DNA of 64,000 nt from Megalobrama amblycephala (Eukaryota > Chordata > Actinopteri > Cypriniformes > Xenocyprididae): positions 28,792,068-28,856,067 of the forward strand of contig NC_063052.1 in the NCBI RefSeq assembly GCF_018812025.1, read 5' to 3'. Below are positions 36,550-47,559 of the stretch, piece after piece (the first letter of the stretch is position 1; the number at the start of each line of letters is the position of its first letter). The notes under the pieces are model-generated. The model was not told the origin of the DNA and did no database searches. It saw only the letters and a list, made by a program, of their open reading frames with translations. The position numbers and the translations under genes are program-made.

Positions 36550-37705
36550 GTGAGCATCATCATCACACACACACACACACACACACAAAAACAAAACAGC
36601 ACGTAAACCGCAAGAGGAGGTCACGATGGTGGTTTTAATGTGTGTTTGTGTGTGAGCTAACTATTTTCAGAACTTAATGCTCAAACACGTTCTGTGGCCT
36701 CTTTGATCAGAGCCATGTGTGGAGAGGTCCTCTCATCCCCTGCTCTCTCTTTCAGTTTCTCTTGTCATCCTTTTGCTCTTTCTTTCTTTGATAGCATAGC
36801 TCATGCAGCTCTTGAACACAAGTTTAACCCCCTGCTGCATTAATCACTAATATTTCTCAGTTAGATATGTGTGTGTATTTGTTGAAATGGATTTGTGTTT
36901 GCATATACTGGAATTGTCTAAAAAAGTTTGAGCAAGTGACGTGTATAAGCGGCAATAGAAATTAAATTTTAAAATGTAAACTCTATATTAAATTAATAAA
37001 TAGATTATTGCCAATTTTTAAGACCATATATTGATAAATTACAGTGAATAAAAGTCTTAATTCTCCTTATATGAGTTTCACAAATATTTATTTATGCATA
37101 CTAATACAAGCACATGAATAAATTAAGTATGTTTTTGACATATAATAGGTCTTTGTACCATCAAAACATCCTAGTTTCATAGTATAAAATGTCCTCCATA
37201 TTATAAACAAAGCATTTATTTTAGGGCTGCAACTAATGGTTATTTTGATAATTGATTTGTTGGCCGATTATTTCTTTGATTAATCGATTAAATGGATAAA
37301 AAGACCTTTTTTTTTATTTATTTTTTTTTTATTGACAAAATCACTGTTCCACATCCTGCAAAAATGCTATCCTTCAAACAAACGAATGATATTAAAATAT
37401 ATATATATAGTGAATATATCTATATCTATGCTATATGCAAAAGAGCTATAAAGCAAAAAGACAGTTTAAATCCCTACTTTAAAAATGAAGATAGTAATAA
37501 AGATAATAAAGAAAAACACAAACTCAGTGTTGACAGATAAGAGGAATGTTCTGCAGGAACACACACATTCTCTAGTCTGGAATTTAAAGTCCAACAACAG
37601 ATATTTCAGCAAAATTTTTGCTCTGAATTTTTATTTTCTCCCTCTCTAATGCTCAGATGTTTGGAGCCACTTTATACACTGAGATCATGTTTTTCTTTGC
37701 TGCAG

Positions 37706-37777
37706 TCTCTAATGCAGATGACGACTCAAACCAGAGTCCACCTGACTACACTGTCAGACCCAAACTGCATGACATCG
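37706..37777 (+). CDS. efna3: ephrin-A3, exon 4 (stalk, in-frame cassette)
   Basis: 72 bases, acceptor GCTGCAG, donor GTGAGT. With the flanking split codons it reads VSNADDDSNQSPPDYTVRPK then LHDI, an acidic, Pro-containing stalk between the globular domain and the anchor. NQS is a possible glycosylation sequon. The exon has the same phase at both edges and a length divisible by three, so skipping would keep the frame (24 residues fewer). In other ephrin-A genes the equivalent exon is alternatively spliced. A CA array begins eight bases after the donor. Confidence 0.92.
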
Positions 37778-39548
37778 GTGAGTGAACACACACACACACA
37801 CACAGAGCCTGTAAACACATCGGCTTTATAAAAGTAAGTAACGCACAAATGTTCATCTGTTCTCACAAATATAGCTATTTCCCATTTAATCTGCCTCATG
37901 AGCATCTGAAATTCCTCATAAAATTCTGGATGACCATAACGTCCACTGACCAAGCGATTTCCAAAAACAAACAAATGAATGCATTTATTCATTCTCTCTA
38001 TTTTTCCTCTCTCACCCTCACTTAACTACTGGTTTTATTCTGAGAAATCGAGCTGTGAATGTGCAGTGAGACGCATTATGACTGCACATCTGAAATGAAT
38101 GTCCAGCGAATACTCAGAAACCCAAGTTCACATCAGGATCACAGTAAGGATCATCCAGACACACCGCAGGATGCACAGCTTGGCTCAACGCCCACATGCC
38201 CTTGCTAAAGCACATAACAAAACAAATAGCTGGCACTCTACACCACCGTAGGCATCTAAAAGCACTCTAGCAGTAGGACATCTCTCTCTCTCTCTCTCTG
38301 TGTGTGTGTTTTATATGTGTGTGTGGGCACATGTGTGTTAATGCACATGCCATTAAAATAGAAACGGATTCTTGTATCTATTAATGACACATCATACACC
38401 ATATGAACCAAATGACCCTCTGTTTGTACGCAGATCCTCCTACTTCTAAAGCTGTCAACATGTTGTTAGTGTTCCCAAACCATATCTAATAAAAAACACA
38501 TTGCTGATTATAGGAAAAAAAAATCTTATGTGTTGCAGTCTTGAGCAGTAAGTTTTACTTTGTTTCCAGTCAACAGCTCCATAATACCATGATTTGTGCT
38601 GACGCTGCATTAAAACATTCATTCTGCTTAAGTTCTGTGCGTATGACACATTTTGTAGTGTGTTCAAGTCAGGGATTATACTCGATGAAACAGATATGAA
38701 AAGATAGTGTTACGGATGTCAAAAAAGCAATGCATATTCACTATTCTGAAAAGACTTCCAAAGAGACCTGATGTTTCTTATTTCAGCTTGCCAGGTCACA
38801 CTGATAGGCTGTTGAAATAAGAGTTTTTTTCTTTTTTCTTTTTTTCTTATCACTTATGTATGTACATTTGGGTATTATATTATCTTATGTTGTTAAATTA
38901 AAGGGGACCTATTATGCAAAGTTCATTTTTACGTGGTGTTTGAACACTGATGTGTGTCCACAGTGTGTGTAGACACAACCACCTTGTAATGATAAAAATC
39001 CACCTACTCCTTTTTTTTTATAATCCCCATAAATCAGAAGCAGTGTCTAAAAATACGCTGTTTAAGATTTCCCTCTACTGTCACGTCACAGCTGGGGCAA
39101 GCCCCGTCCATTAGCATAGATCCCGTCCCTGAGTGAACCGCACATAGTCCGCCATGTTTATATCCTCACTATAGCACCTATTGATGTCTGTCTGTGCCGC
39201 ATAAACATTACAAATATTCTGTTTTTGGATGTACCAATGAGTCTCCATAGGGTCCTGGCATCTGAGGACACAGTGGGTGAATTTCATTTATGAAGGAAAA
39301 GTGGTAGAGTGAAAGAGATTAGGGAAAGTCTTATATGTTTGTGCAAATGATTTTATGCCAAACTGCTTCACAAACAAGGGTCAGTTCAATGCACAAATCC
39401 AGTTCAATGCACTGGATTTGCACAAAAGTTGATTTTGAAAGATGGGTCGATACCAACATCCTACTACAGTTTCTACATGAGCACCTGTACAATAATTTAT
39501 AGATGATCAAGATGGAACATGGTAATCGATAAGCTGAATAAAGTTAAA

Positions 39549-40090
39549 GGTGCAAAAGAGGATCTTTTCGTCGACTGAGAAACCAAAGACTGTTAAGTTT
39601 TTGAAATGAGCGCATGCGTAAGAACAACCCCCCTCCTTCACAGCTCATTTCGAGGGAACGCCTCCCAAAACTCGTGCACGAGTATTGGAACACGAGTGTT
39701 TACCACCGGCATTCGCTGTGCCGTGTTAGTGGATTCATTATGTCGGACTCACCGCAGGTAAATCATAATCTGCAGTTGTTACTCCTGTCTCCTGACAAAA
39801 ACATTGCATGCGGCGCCTGTGGAGTGTGGAAAGTTACTGGAGCACGCAGCCGGGCTCGTCTCTCACAAGGAACGTCACGGCAGTGATTGACAAGCCAGAG
39901 GGCCAATCGTTTACGCGATGATCGCGTAAACGATTGGCTGATGTTTTTAAGGCCCTACCTCGTGCACAGATGATGTATATTAATATTATTCCTTGCAGTG
40001 CACCTAATAAATAGTCTTTTATCAGTTAGTAAAGACAGTTTCTAGTAATATTGCAAAAATGTATAAAACAAAACATCCTCTTTTGCACCT
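39549..40090. mobile_element. TTAA-flanked TIR element (AGGTGCAAAAGAGGATC ends)
   Basis: TTAA at 39545-39548 and 40091-40094. AGGTGCAAAAGAGGAT is mirrored by ATCCTCTTTTGCACCT. The interior is GC-richer (39600-39960) and holds an 18-bp perfect palindrome at 39902-39938. Related in end motif and target to the other TTAA elements. Confidence 0.88.
39902..39938. repeat. perfect 18-bp inverted repeat with 1-nt spacer
   Basis: GCCAATCGTTTACGCGAT, then G, then the exact reverse complement. It includes the CpG-rich core ACGCGATGATCGCGT. Could form a cruciform or hairpin; it may be an internal signal of the surrounding element. Confidence 0.95.
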
Positions 40091-40391
40091 TTAACTGCAC
40101 AACAACTAACATCATAACATCAATTCATCAACTAACCATTCAGAAAAGGTCCTGTTACATTCTAAAATCTGTCTGACTCCGGTTCAAACATAAGGCTTAA
40201 CACCACTATTGACGATTTCTGATATTTTGGCTGCATGAGATTCTCCAGTTTTGTTGTTGCCAGAGTATCTGAAGTACAAGCTGTAAAGGCTCCGTCTTCT
40301 GAAAATGGGGCGGGGAGCAGCAGGTATACACACAAAAACAGCGTGTTTTTGCTCACACCCAAATAGGAGCAAACTGGACATGCTATATTAA

Positions 40392-41064
40392 AGGTCCCGT
40401 TTTTCGTGGTTTTTTTGAAGCTTTGATTGTGTTTATAGTGTGCAATATAACATGTGTTCAAGTTTCGCGTGTAAAAAAAACACAGTATTTTTCACATAAT
40501 TTACTTATCTGTATACCGCTGTTTCCACTGTCATAAAAACGGGCTGATGACTTCCTTGTTCTATGAAGTCCCTCCTTCAGAAATACGTAACGAGTTCTGA
40601 TTGTGCCAGCGGTTCCTGTGTTGTGATTCGACAGCAGCTTCTGCTCCATCTTTCAAGAATAATCTTTGTGCGAATCCGGCATTAAACTGATTGAGATTGA
40701 GGAAGCTGTCCTCAGCAAAATGTGCTGCACATAGTTTTACATGTGGATTATAATTTTCGGGAACCGAGTTAAACATAAATTGTAACCATTGAAGGCCAAG
40801 CAAAGGTGATTGGACTGCGGGATGAAAATAACAGCGTTTCGACGACATGGCGACAAACACACTCTACAAACGCAACTCTTGCTCTTCTCCGTGGGAGCGC
40901 AACAAGACCACGCCCCTTTTTTTGTGTATTCCTGTGGGCGGAGGTTAGTCAAAAAACTGTTTTAATGACGTCATTAAAGAAGGAAGTAGAGGGATGTAGT
41001 CCAAAAACAACAACATTACACACTAACTAAAGTTTGAAACATGGGATCACGAAGAACGGGACCT
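40392..41064 (-). mobile_element. TTAA-flanked Kolobok-like element with THAP relic
   Basis: TTAA at 40388-40391 and 41065-41068. Ends AGGTCCCGTTTTTCGTG and CACGAAGAACGGGACCT are inverted repeats (small mismatches). The minus strand carries a THAP-domain relic. TTAA targets and THAP domains together are characteristic of the Kolobok superfamily. Not autonomous in its present form. Confidence 0.85.
40561..40860 (-). pseudogene. THAP-type zinc-finger relic of a transposon protein
   Basis: The 99-residue minus-strand frame contains LQWLQFMFNSVPENYNPHV, then KLCAAHFAEDSFLN, the C-terminal half of a THAP domain (Trp, Pro, and the C-x2-H zinc pair in LCAAHF). The N-terminal C-x-x-C half (SCVCRVC) lies in another frame around 40855-40885, so a frameshift separates them. 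THAP domains bind DNA in P-element and Kolobok transposases and in host THAP proteins. After the domain the sequence runs into FLKDGA and no catalytic part follows. I take it as a transposon relic, not a host gene, because the TIRs enclose it. Confidence 0.7.
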
Positions 41065-41454
41065 TTAAATGATCTGTGGGGTATTTTGAGCTGAAAATTC
41101 ACAGACACATTCTGGGGACACCAGAGACTTAAATTATTTTAAGTATTTTAAATGCAAGTGATCGCACCGGCACCTCCATGTTAGCTGTCATGCGGTAAGC
41201 GTGCTACTATTCAGGTTTCACACTCTACACAAACACTTGAATTGCCGACATTTTTCTAGGTTAACTTTAAAGCGAACGTCCATGTAAAGTTGCTACTACT
41301 TACACGTTTGAGATGATAAGCCATATTTGAGGTTGATGAATGATAGGGGAGCATTTGGATGTCCAGCTATTAATGATCTGTTCGTCATAGACTGCGTGAT
41401 TTTGCCACTTCCTGTGGATTTTTTTTTTTTTTTTTCTGCGACTAAGTGAGTAAT

Positions 41455-41520
41455 AAAATTTTGGTCGACTAAGCCATCTTCTTGTCGACTAACAGTTAGT
41501 CGACTATTAGGGGGAAGCTC
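41455..41520 (-). repeat. hAT-like end fragment (TAGTCGACTATTAGGGGG)
   Basis: GGTCGACTAAGCC, GTCGACTAACAG and AGTCGACTATTAGGGGGAAG match, in reverse, the fragment at 12545-12605. It shows the family inserted at least twice in the window. A TTAA-element end (GGGGTATTTTGAGCTG) precedes it at 41080. Confidence 0.5.
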
Positions 41521-42639
41521 TAGTATTTTGAACTTCTTTTTACCCCTAAGCAAAGAACAATTTATTTTGCAATATTACAATTTTTCACATGAAATTCACT
41601 GCTTGGATATAGCAATTTTTGGATATAGAACTTTTTTCATTTATTTATTTTTTATTTTTTTTTTTTTTTTACTTTTGCACATTAAACAATTCTGGTACGG
41701 TGTTGGATCAGCACTTGTCCAACGTCAAATCTGGGACTTTAAGCAAAACCATTTGAGAACCACTAGGGTATAAGACTATTTTTGTTTGACATGAATGTTG
41801 TTCCAGGCCCAACTGAAGATGCTGATCCAGGAACACATCCTACTTTGTCACACAAAGAAGAGCAAAGCAGAACTAGTTCAGTTGGATTTTTACCTACGTG
41901 CATCAACAATAACAAATTCCAGACATTTCCATGATGTGTTGACACCGCTCCGCTGATATGGCCATTGAGCTTGTGTCTTTGTTCACTCACATCTGCTATC
42001 ACAGCAGCGGGTTTAACCTCTAACTGCCTGAGCGTCCTTTATCAACATACAACGTAGCTGCTGCTGATAAGAAATGTCACATATTCTTTGTTTTTTTCTT
42101 TCTGATATCCTTCCCATTCTTCTCTCTATATATCTTCTGATTTAATAGATAAAATTTCTCTCCTACTTTCTGCTGCCTTCATTTCTCCATGCAGGTTTGA
42201 TTCCAGCCTACAGTGATGTTCCAATCTCATTCCCTCTCTCTCTCTGTTTTCAATAATTTCCTACCCCTCTCTTGAATACCCTGCTTATAAGAGAAATAAA
42301 GAGCTAAAGTTAGCATTACTCAGTGAGAGATTGACAGTTAACTGATAGATTTTTTTTTTAATCTGAATGATATCACAAAAATTTTGGACATTTTGTGATG
42401 ATGTCATGTATATTTCTATAGTCTTATCAAACAGGATGGAATTTTGGGCATCCAGCTTAGCTAATACTCACATTTCAATTGGAGAATAGATCTGGAATCG
42501 GTTTCCACCTCACTGTAAAACATAAAAAATCATATTATTACTGATAAAATCTCATTATATACTGTACTGTTCAGAAGTTTGGTACAGTACTGTACAGTAA
42601 GTTTTTATTTTTAATGTTTAATAGCCATTACAAGCCATA

Positions 42640-42860
42640 TGCTGACTGATTTCTTATTATTATGTTGAAAACAGTTGCTGCTTAATATTTTTGTAAAAAC
42701 CGTGATGCTTTTTTCCTGGATTTAATAGAAAGTTCAAAAGAACAGCATTTATTTGAAATAGAAATCTTTTGTAACATTTTTAATGTCTTTACTGTTATTT
42801 TTAATCAATTTATTGTGTCCTTGCTGAATAAAAGCATTAATTTATTTGAAAAATGATATG
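42640..42860 (-). repeat. AAAGTTTG interspersed repeat, copy 3 (fragment)
   Basis: Contains TTCAAAAGAACAGCATTTAT, GAAATCTTTTGTAACATTTT and TTGCTGAATAAAAGCATTAA, the reverse complement of landmarks in 4085-4552. In efna3 intron 4. Confidence 0.7.
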
Positions 42861-42949
42861 TATATTTTTTTAAATGCTATACTCTGAGGCAGTGTAAATA
42901 GTTTTGTAGGCTTTTTATCAGTATAAAAAGTCTTTACCTGCTCACTAAC

Positions 42950-42950
<1 letters not shown>

Positions 42951-42996
<46 letters not shown>

Positions 42997-42998
42997 TC
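42951..42998 (+). repeat. efna3: (TTTC)12 microsatellite forming the exon 5 polypyrimidine tract
   Basis: Twelve TTTC units end seven bases before the AG of the exon 5 acceptor (TTTCCTCTCAG). Apart from five final bases, the polypyrimidine tract of the last efna3 intron is this tandem repeat. It reads as Lys/Glu-rich frame on the other strand, which is an artefact. Confidence 0.97.
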
Positions 42999-43005
42999 CT
43001 CTCAG

Positions 43006-43124
43006 ATGAGTTTAACCCTGAGATCCCTAAACTGGAGAAGAGCGTCAGCGGTAGCAGTCCGTCTGGAGACCGACTGTTAATCACTGTGGCGACGCTTCTC
43101 CTCGCTGCTCTCCTTGTGTCTTAG
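43006..43124 (+). CDS. efna3: ephrin-A3, exon 5 (terminal coding exon, GPI signal)
   Basis: Acceptor CTCTCAG; stop TAG at 43122-43124. With the G of exon 4 it reads DEFNPEIPKLEKSVSG, then SSPSGDRLL and the hydrophobic tail ITVATLLLAALLVS. EIPKLEKSVSG corresponds to VPKLEKSISG of mammalian ephrin-A3. The small residues around SGSS followed by a short spacer and a hydrophobic C-terminus form a GPI-attachment signal, so the mature ligand is expected to be lipid-anchored outside the cell. The four visible exons give 185 residues; adding a signal-peptide exon brings it near the family length of about 220-240. Confidence 0.96.
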
Positions 43125-45258
43125 CAACCTGACATTTCTGAGCCAGCAGTTCCGAGCGCTCCGAAAAAAAAGATCGCCTTTCATTCAACCTGTGCGGGAG
43201 ATTATCCAGTCAGATTAACCAATAGTTGAGCCCTAAACACTGGAGCTAATTGTAGATCTACCGCACCCAAATAGTGGCCTTTGTCTCCACAATTTTGGAC
43301 CTTAGGAATAAGGATGACGTGCATCAATTTCAGAATTTGCCTTTGTGATGGAACGTCCACTCTCCTCAAACATACTCGCGGAGGAAAACGAATCTGGTTA
43401 GACAGTGAGGTCTCTCTACCTCTAGCTACGTCCGTTCTCATCCCTAATGAACCTATCCAGACCGGGGCAAATCTTGAGATGGACATTTTAAGATTGACAT
43501 GAACTCAAATGGATATGACAAGCGTCATAGTGGTCAGTGGATCTCAGCTGAGAGACTCGAGGAGCGCTGGAGACCTTTGATCCCGTCTTAACATTCTGTC
43601 ACAACCCATACCTGTGTGACTGCAATATGTGTCAGTCATTGATAGTGCTGCAGCAGAGATCAATAAAACTCATTTGCCAGTCACTAAGTTCAGGTGTTAG
43701 GCTTATGAATCGATCACAGAAAGGCACGGCTCCTGTTTCTGCTAGTTGCCGAGCTGGAGACTCGTCTGTGAGCTGTAATGGGAACGCTTTCCATCTAGTT
43801 TCCTAGTTCCACTGCTGAACTTGGAAACTAGAGGCACATTATCGGTCAGAGACCATCACTTTTGTACAGTGTGTGACTGAAAAAGTTTGGTCATCATAGC
43901 AGCGCACATATTGAAAGAGAATCGAGATGGATCGAACTAACGGTAGATGGATAGATAAACTTTTATTTCCTATAGTATGTACGTGTCATCATGGAAAGGT
44001 ACTGGACTGGCCAGCGCCACTGATTAGCATAGTGGCCATTTTTGTAAGAGTGGTCAAGTCGTAAACTGCAATTCGCTGTTTTATATCGAAGAATTGCGAC
44101 GCAGATTTAGTTTTTACCGTATGATACATATTTAACTGCTCTTTGAGTATATTACTTTATATACTTAATTTATTGAGTTATTTATTGATCATTTGATCCT
44201 TTTTTTGAAACTTTGTGAGTTTTGTCTGCTTTCTTGAGGGATCCTTCCTCGTCTTTGCTAATGCCAAATTATTTTGTTTATTTACTTTTATTTCTGTTCA
44301 TGTGCCAGCAAATTGAGTCTTAGTTACAGAATTACATCTCTAACGCATCTCATTCATTGCACTCAGTTGAAATAGGTACATTATCTCCCTAAGGAGAGTC
44401 ATTATTACAGGACAGTGTGAGATTGTTGTAGTCTATATTGGTGGGTGGGGCTGGGAGGGCGATTAGGGAGGGGCTTCTTGAAAGGGCGTGGCTTCAGTGC
44501 AGTAATGGAATGAGCTTAATGAATAAATCATTCTTCGGAATGCTGCAGACAATGTCAAGAGTGAATGTATGTAAATGTGTCTGCGTATGTGTCTTATGAG
44601 TGTGCACTTTACAGGGGGTTGCGTGATAGTGTGCGCATTTTGGCATTTTCATATGCATTTAGATACACATTTGTAGGTTTTAAATACTCAAGCTTGTGTG
44701 AGAGTTTTGGCTGGTGGGAATGAGACAGGTGAGAACGAAAGCATTTATCATTGTTGACAACAACAGTACCAATCGTGTTTACCGTAGAAAGATTACAAAC
44801 ATGTAAATGAATCATGAATGACAATTACCAGAATGATACTTAATTAATAAACCATTCTTATTTTAACACTCTCACTGTTATTTTTATTGTCTGCAGGTTG
44901 CCTTCAGAGCATCGTAATCGGCATGACGTGATTCTCAGAATGTTTTGCGTAAATGAGTTTGCTCAGACTCATCCTTGTATCAGTGCACTTTTTTCCCCAA
45001 GGAGCACAAAAACTTTAGGGGTCCAATAAAAATGTACTGATTCATGTGTTAAAGGGATGCAAGGAGACATTTACAAGTAAAATTATTTAATTTATTAGAA
45101 TACTAAAAGTATGGGGCAGCCCAGACAAAAACTACAAGAGTTTAAAAAAAAAAAAAATGTTATGCAAAATGCCGGGACTTTTAATCATAAACAAGACTGA
45201 AATACACTGGCACTGTATACATTGTTAAAAAAAAGAAAAAATCAAAGTTGTAAATAAA
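43125..45258 (+). other. efna3: efna3 3' UTR and candidate polyadenylation signals
   Basis: Non-repetitive sequence follows the stop codon. AATAAA occurs at 43662-43667, 44522-44527, 44846-44851 and 45253-45258. The 44846 signal is followed within 40 bases by a T/GT-rich tract (GTTATTTTTATTGTCTG), the best-looking cleavage context. No other reading frame of interest is seen. UTR length is uncertain. Confidence 0.6.
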
Positions 45259-45429
45259 GGTTAATGGAGTCGTTTTTACAAGTAAATAAAATACAAGTAA
45301 AATTGCTGTCTTTGTACTTAAAAATGTCATGTTCCATTCAATGTGTTACTTGCCATTTCTTTGTAATTGTGAAATTTACTAGCCATTTTTGAGTGAAAAT
45401 TGATTCTACACCAATTTCTTTAATGTATG

Positions 45430-46105
45430 TATTTTTACAGTACTTGTCAAAGGTTTGGAAACATTGGGGGGGGGTTATGTTTTTGAAAGAATTCTCTTAT
45501 GCTCACCAAGGCTTTATTTAATCAAAAATACAGTAATATACAGTAATAATGTGAAAATATTGTAATATTAATTAAAGAACTTTTTCAATAATGTTTTCTA
45601 TTTGATTATATTTTCAAATGTAATATTCCTCCATTCCTCATTACTCCAGTCTTCAGTGCCACATGATCCTTCAGAAATCATTCTAATATGCTATCTTCTG
45701 CTCAGGTAACATTTCTTATTATTATTATTTATAATCTTGAAAACCTTCAAGATTCTTTGATGAATAAAAAGTTAAAAGAACAGCATTTATTTGCATTTCT
45801 TACATTTATTTATTAAACTTATTAAAGTCTTCATTTCATAAAAATTTTGTACATTATAAATGTCTTGACTGTCACTTTTGATCAATTTAATGCATCCTTG
45901 ATGAATAAAGAATCAATTTCTCTCTCTCTTTTTTAATCTTAACACAAATATTTGAATGGTATCATTGTTTCTACAAAAATGTTAAACAGCAAAAATGGTT
46001 ATTTTAAATTGTAATTATAGTTCACAATATTAGTGTTTTTACTGTATTTTTGATTAAATAAACGCAGCCTCGGTGAGTATAAAAGACTTAAAAAAAATTG
46101 TAATG
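45430..46105 (-). repeat. AAAGTTTG interspersed repeat, copy 4 (composite)
   Basis: 45480-45965 reads as the minus orientation (CTCACCAAGGCTTTATTTAA, CACATGATCCTTCAGAAATC, AATGCATCCTTGATGAATAA), while 45970-46095 carries plus-strand landmarks (TAAACAGCAAAAATGG, AACGCAGCCTCGGTGAG). Two fragments in opposite orientation abut. Confidence 0.75.
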
Positions 46106-46111
46106 TTTTCA

Positions 46112-47161
46112 AATTGGAAAAAGGAGGAACAGGATGAGCACTGCCAGAGCCCCACAAAATGACCTCCAGCAGGCCACTGGTGTGAATGTCTCTGACCAAA
46201 CAATCAGAAACAGACTTCATGAGGGTGGCCTGAGGGCCCGACGTCCTCTAGTGGGCCCTGTGCTTACTGCCCGTAGAGCTCGATTGGCATTTGCCATTGA
46301 AAACCATAATTGGCAGGTCCGGCACTGGCGCACTGTGCTTTTCACAGATGAGAGCAGGTTCACCCTGAGCACGTGACAGGCGTGAAAGGGTCTGGAGAAG
46401 CCGTGGAGAACATTATGCTGCCTGTAACATCCTTCAGCATAACCGGTTTGGTGGTTTGTCAGTGATGGTCTGGGGAGGCATATCCATGGAGGGACGCACA
46501 GACCTCTACAGGCTAGACTGCCATTAGCTATCGGGATGAAATCTTTGGACCCATTGTCAGACCCTACACTGGTGCAGCGGGTCCTTGGTTCCTCCTTGTG
46601 CACGACAATGCCCGGCCTCATGTGGCGAGATTATGCAGGCAGTTCCTGGAGGATAAAGGAATTGATACCATTGAATGGCCCCCACGCTCGCCTGACCTAA
46701 ATCCAATAGAACACCTCTGGGACATTATGTTTCGGTCCATCTGACGCTGCCAGGTTGCACCTCAGACCGTCCAGGAGCTCAGTGATGCCCTGGTCCGGAT
46801 CTGGGAGGAAATACCCCAGGACACCATCCGTCGTCTCATTAGGAGCATGCCCCGACGTTGTCAGGCATGCATACAAGCACGTGGGGGCCATACAAACTAC
46901 TGAATACCATTTTGAGTTGCTGCAATGAAATTTCAGCAAAATGGATTAGCCTGCTGCATCATTTTTTCACTTTGATTTTCAGGGTGTCTTTGAATTCAGT
47001 CCTCTGTAGGTTGATAATTTTCATTTCCATCAAACGATGTGGCATCCTTTTGTTCCTAACACATTACCCAATCCATATCAGTATAGATATCCAGCATGAT
47101 ATTTTTCCCCATTGAGATCTGATGTTTTCAAAGTGTCCCTTTAATTTTTTTGAGCAGTGTG
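46112..47161 (+). mobile_element. Tc1-like transposon, 5'-truncated, with transposase pseudogene
   Basis: Plus-strand translation gives a Tc1 transposase: RLHEGGLRARRPLVGP and RRARLAFA, WRTVLFTDESRFTLS with the first catalytic Asp (46335-46375), LSVMVWGG, a LVHDNARPHV block in a shifted frame with the second Asp (about 46597), and a PDLNPIEHLWD block with the final acidic residue (about 46695-46725). Frameshifts and stops interrupt it. The 3' end finishes TTTTTTTGAGCAGTGTGTA, a typical Tc1 terminus. The N-terminal DNA-binding part and 5' TIR are missing. Confidence 0.88.
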
Positions 47162-47259
47162 TATCCAATGAGAACAATGCCTTTTTACATTTTATATAAT
47201 CACTGTGCTGTTTCCAAATATTTACTGACAGTATTTGGCCGTCTTGTGAGAACATGCAA

Positions 47260-47559
47260 TCCACAATTGTTTCTTTCTTGCAAAGGCAAAACATAGTAAC
47301 TATGCCAATACTGAAACAGACAAAAATGACTATAAAGTTTTTTTAAAGCATTTTTAACAATTTCACATAAATTAACAAATCAGTTAAAGTGTATTGACTA
47401 AGTCCACTGTTGGCGAGTTAAGAACCCATGTGCAGTTTATTGAATCCAACATGAACAAATACAAAACAAAGACTTGACTCTAACAGGAGCAGACTTGACC
47501 ATGAGGATGAACAGTCTTGACTAAACCACTCACCGACAGCAGGGTTACATAACAAAATA
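47260..47559 (+). repeat. 300-bp direct duplication, left copy
   Basis: Starts TCCACAATTGTTTC and ends TTACATAACAAAATA; an almost identical copy lies at 48225-48524 (offset 965), differing by only a few substitutions (for example AAAGC/ATGC, ACAAATC/ACAAGTC). The repeat runs from non-LTR flank across the LTR start, so it is a segmental duplication and not LTR structure. Confidence 0.92.

Larger units (their letters stand above)
37778..43005 (+). other. efna3: efna3 intron 4
   Basis: 5.2-kb intron containing two TTAA-flanked elements (39549, 40392), one orphan TTAA-type end at 38902 (AGGGGACCTATTATGC), small TIR fragments near 41078-41137 and 41455-41520, and an AAAGTTTG repeat copy at 42640. 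Ends in a CTTT microsatellite that serves as polypyrimidine tract. No further exon seen. Confidence 0.9.

Noticed and set aside
39614..39886. 90-codon frame in GC-rich sequence
   Set aside because: Lies inside a TTAA-flanked element and has no motif; the GC content belongs to the element.
46217..46621. 134-codon minus-strand frame
   Set aside because: Antisense shadow of the Tc1 transposase relic, whose motifs read on the + strand.
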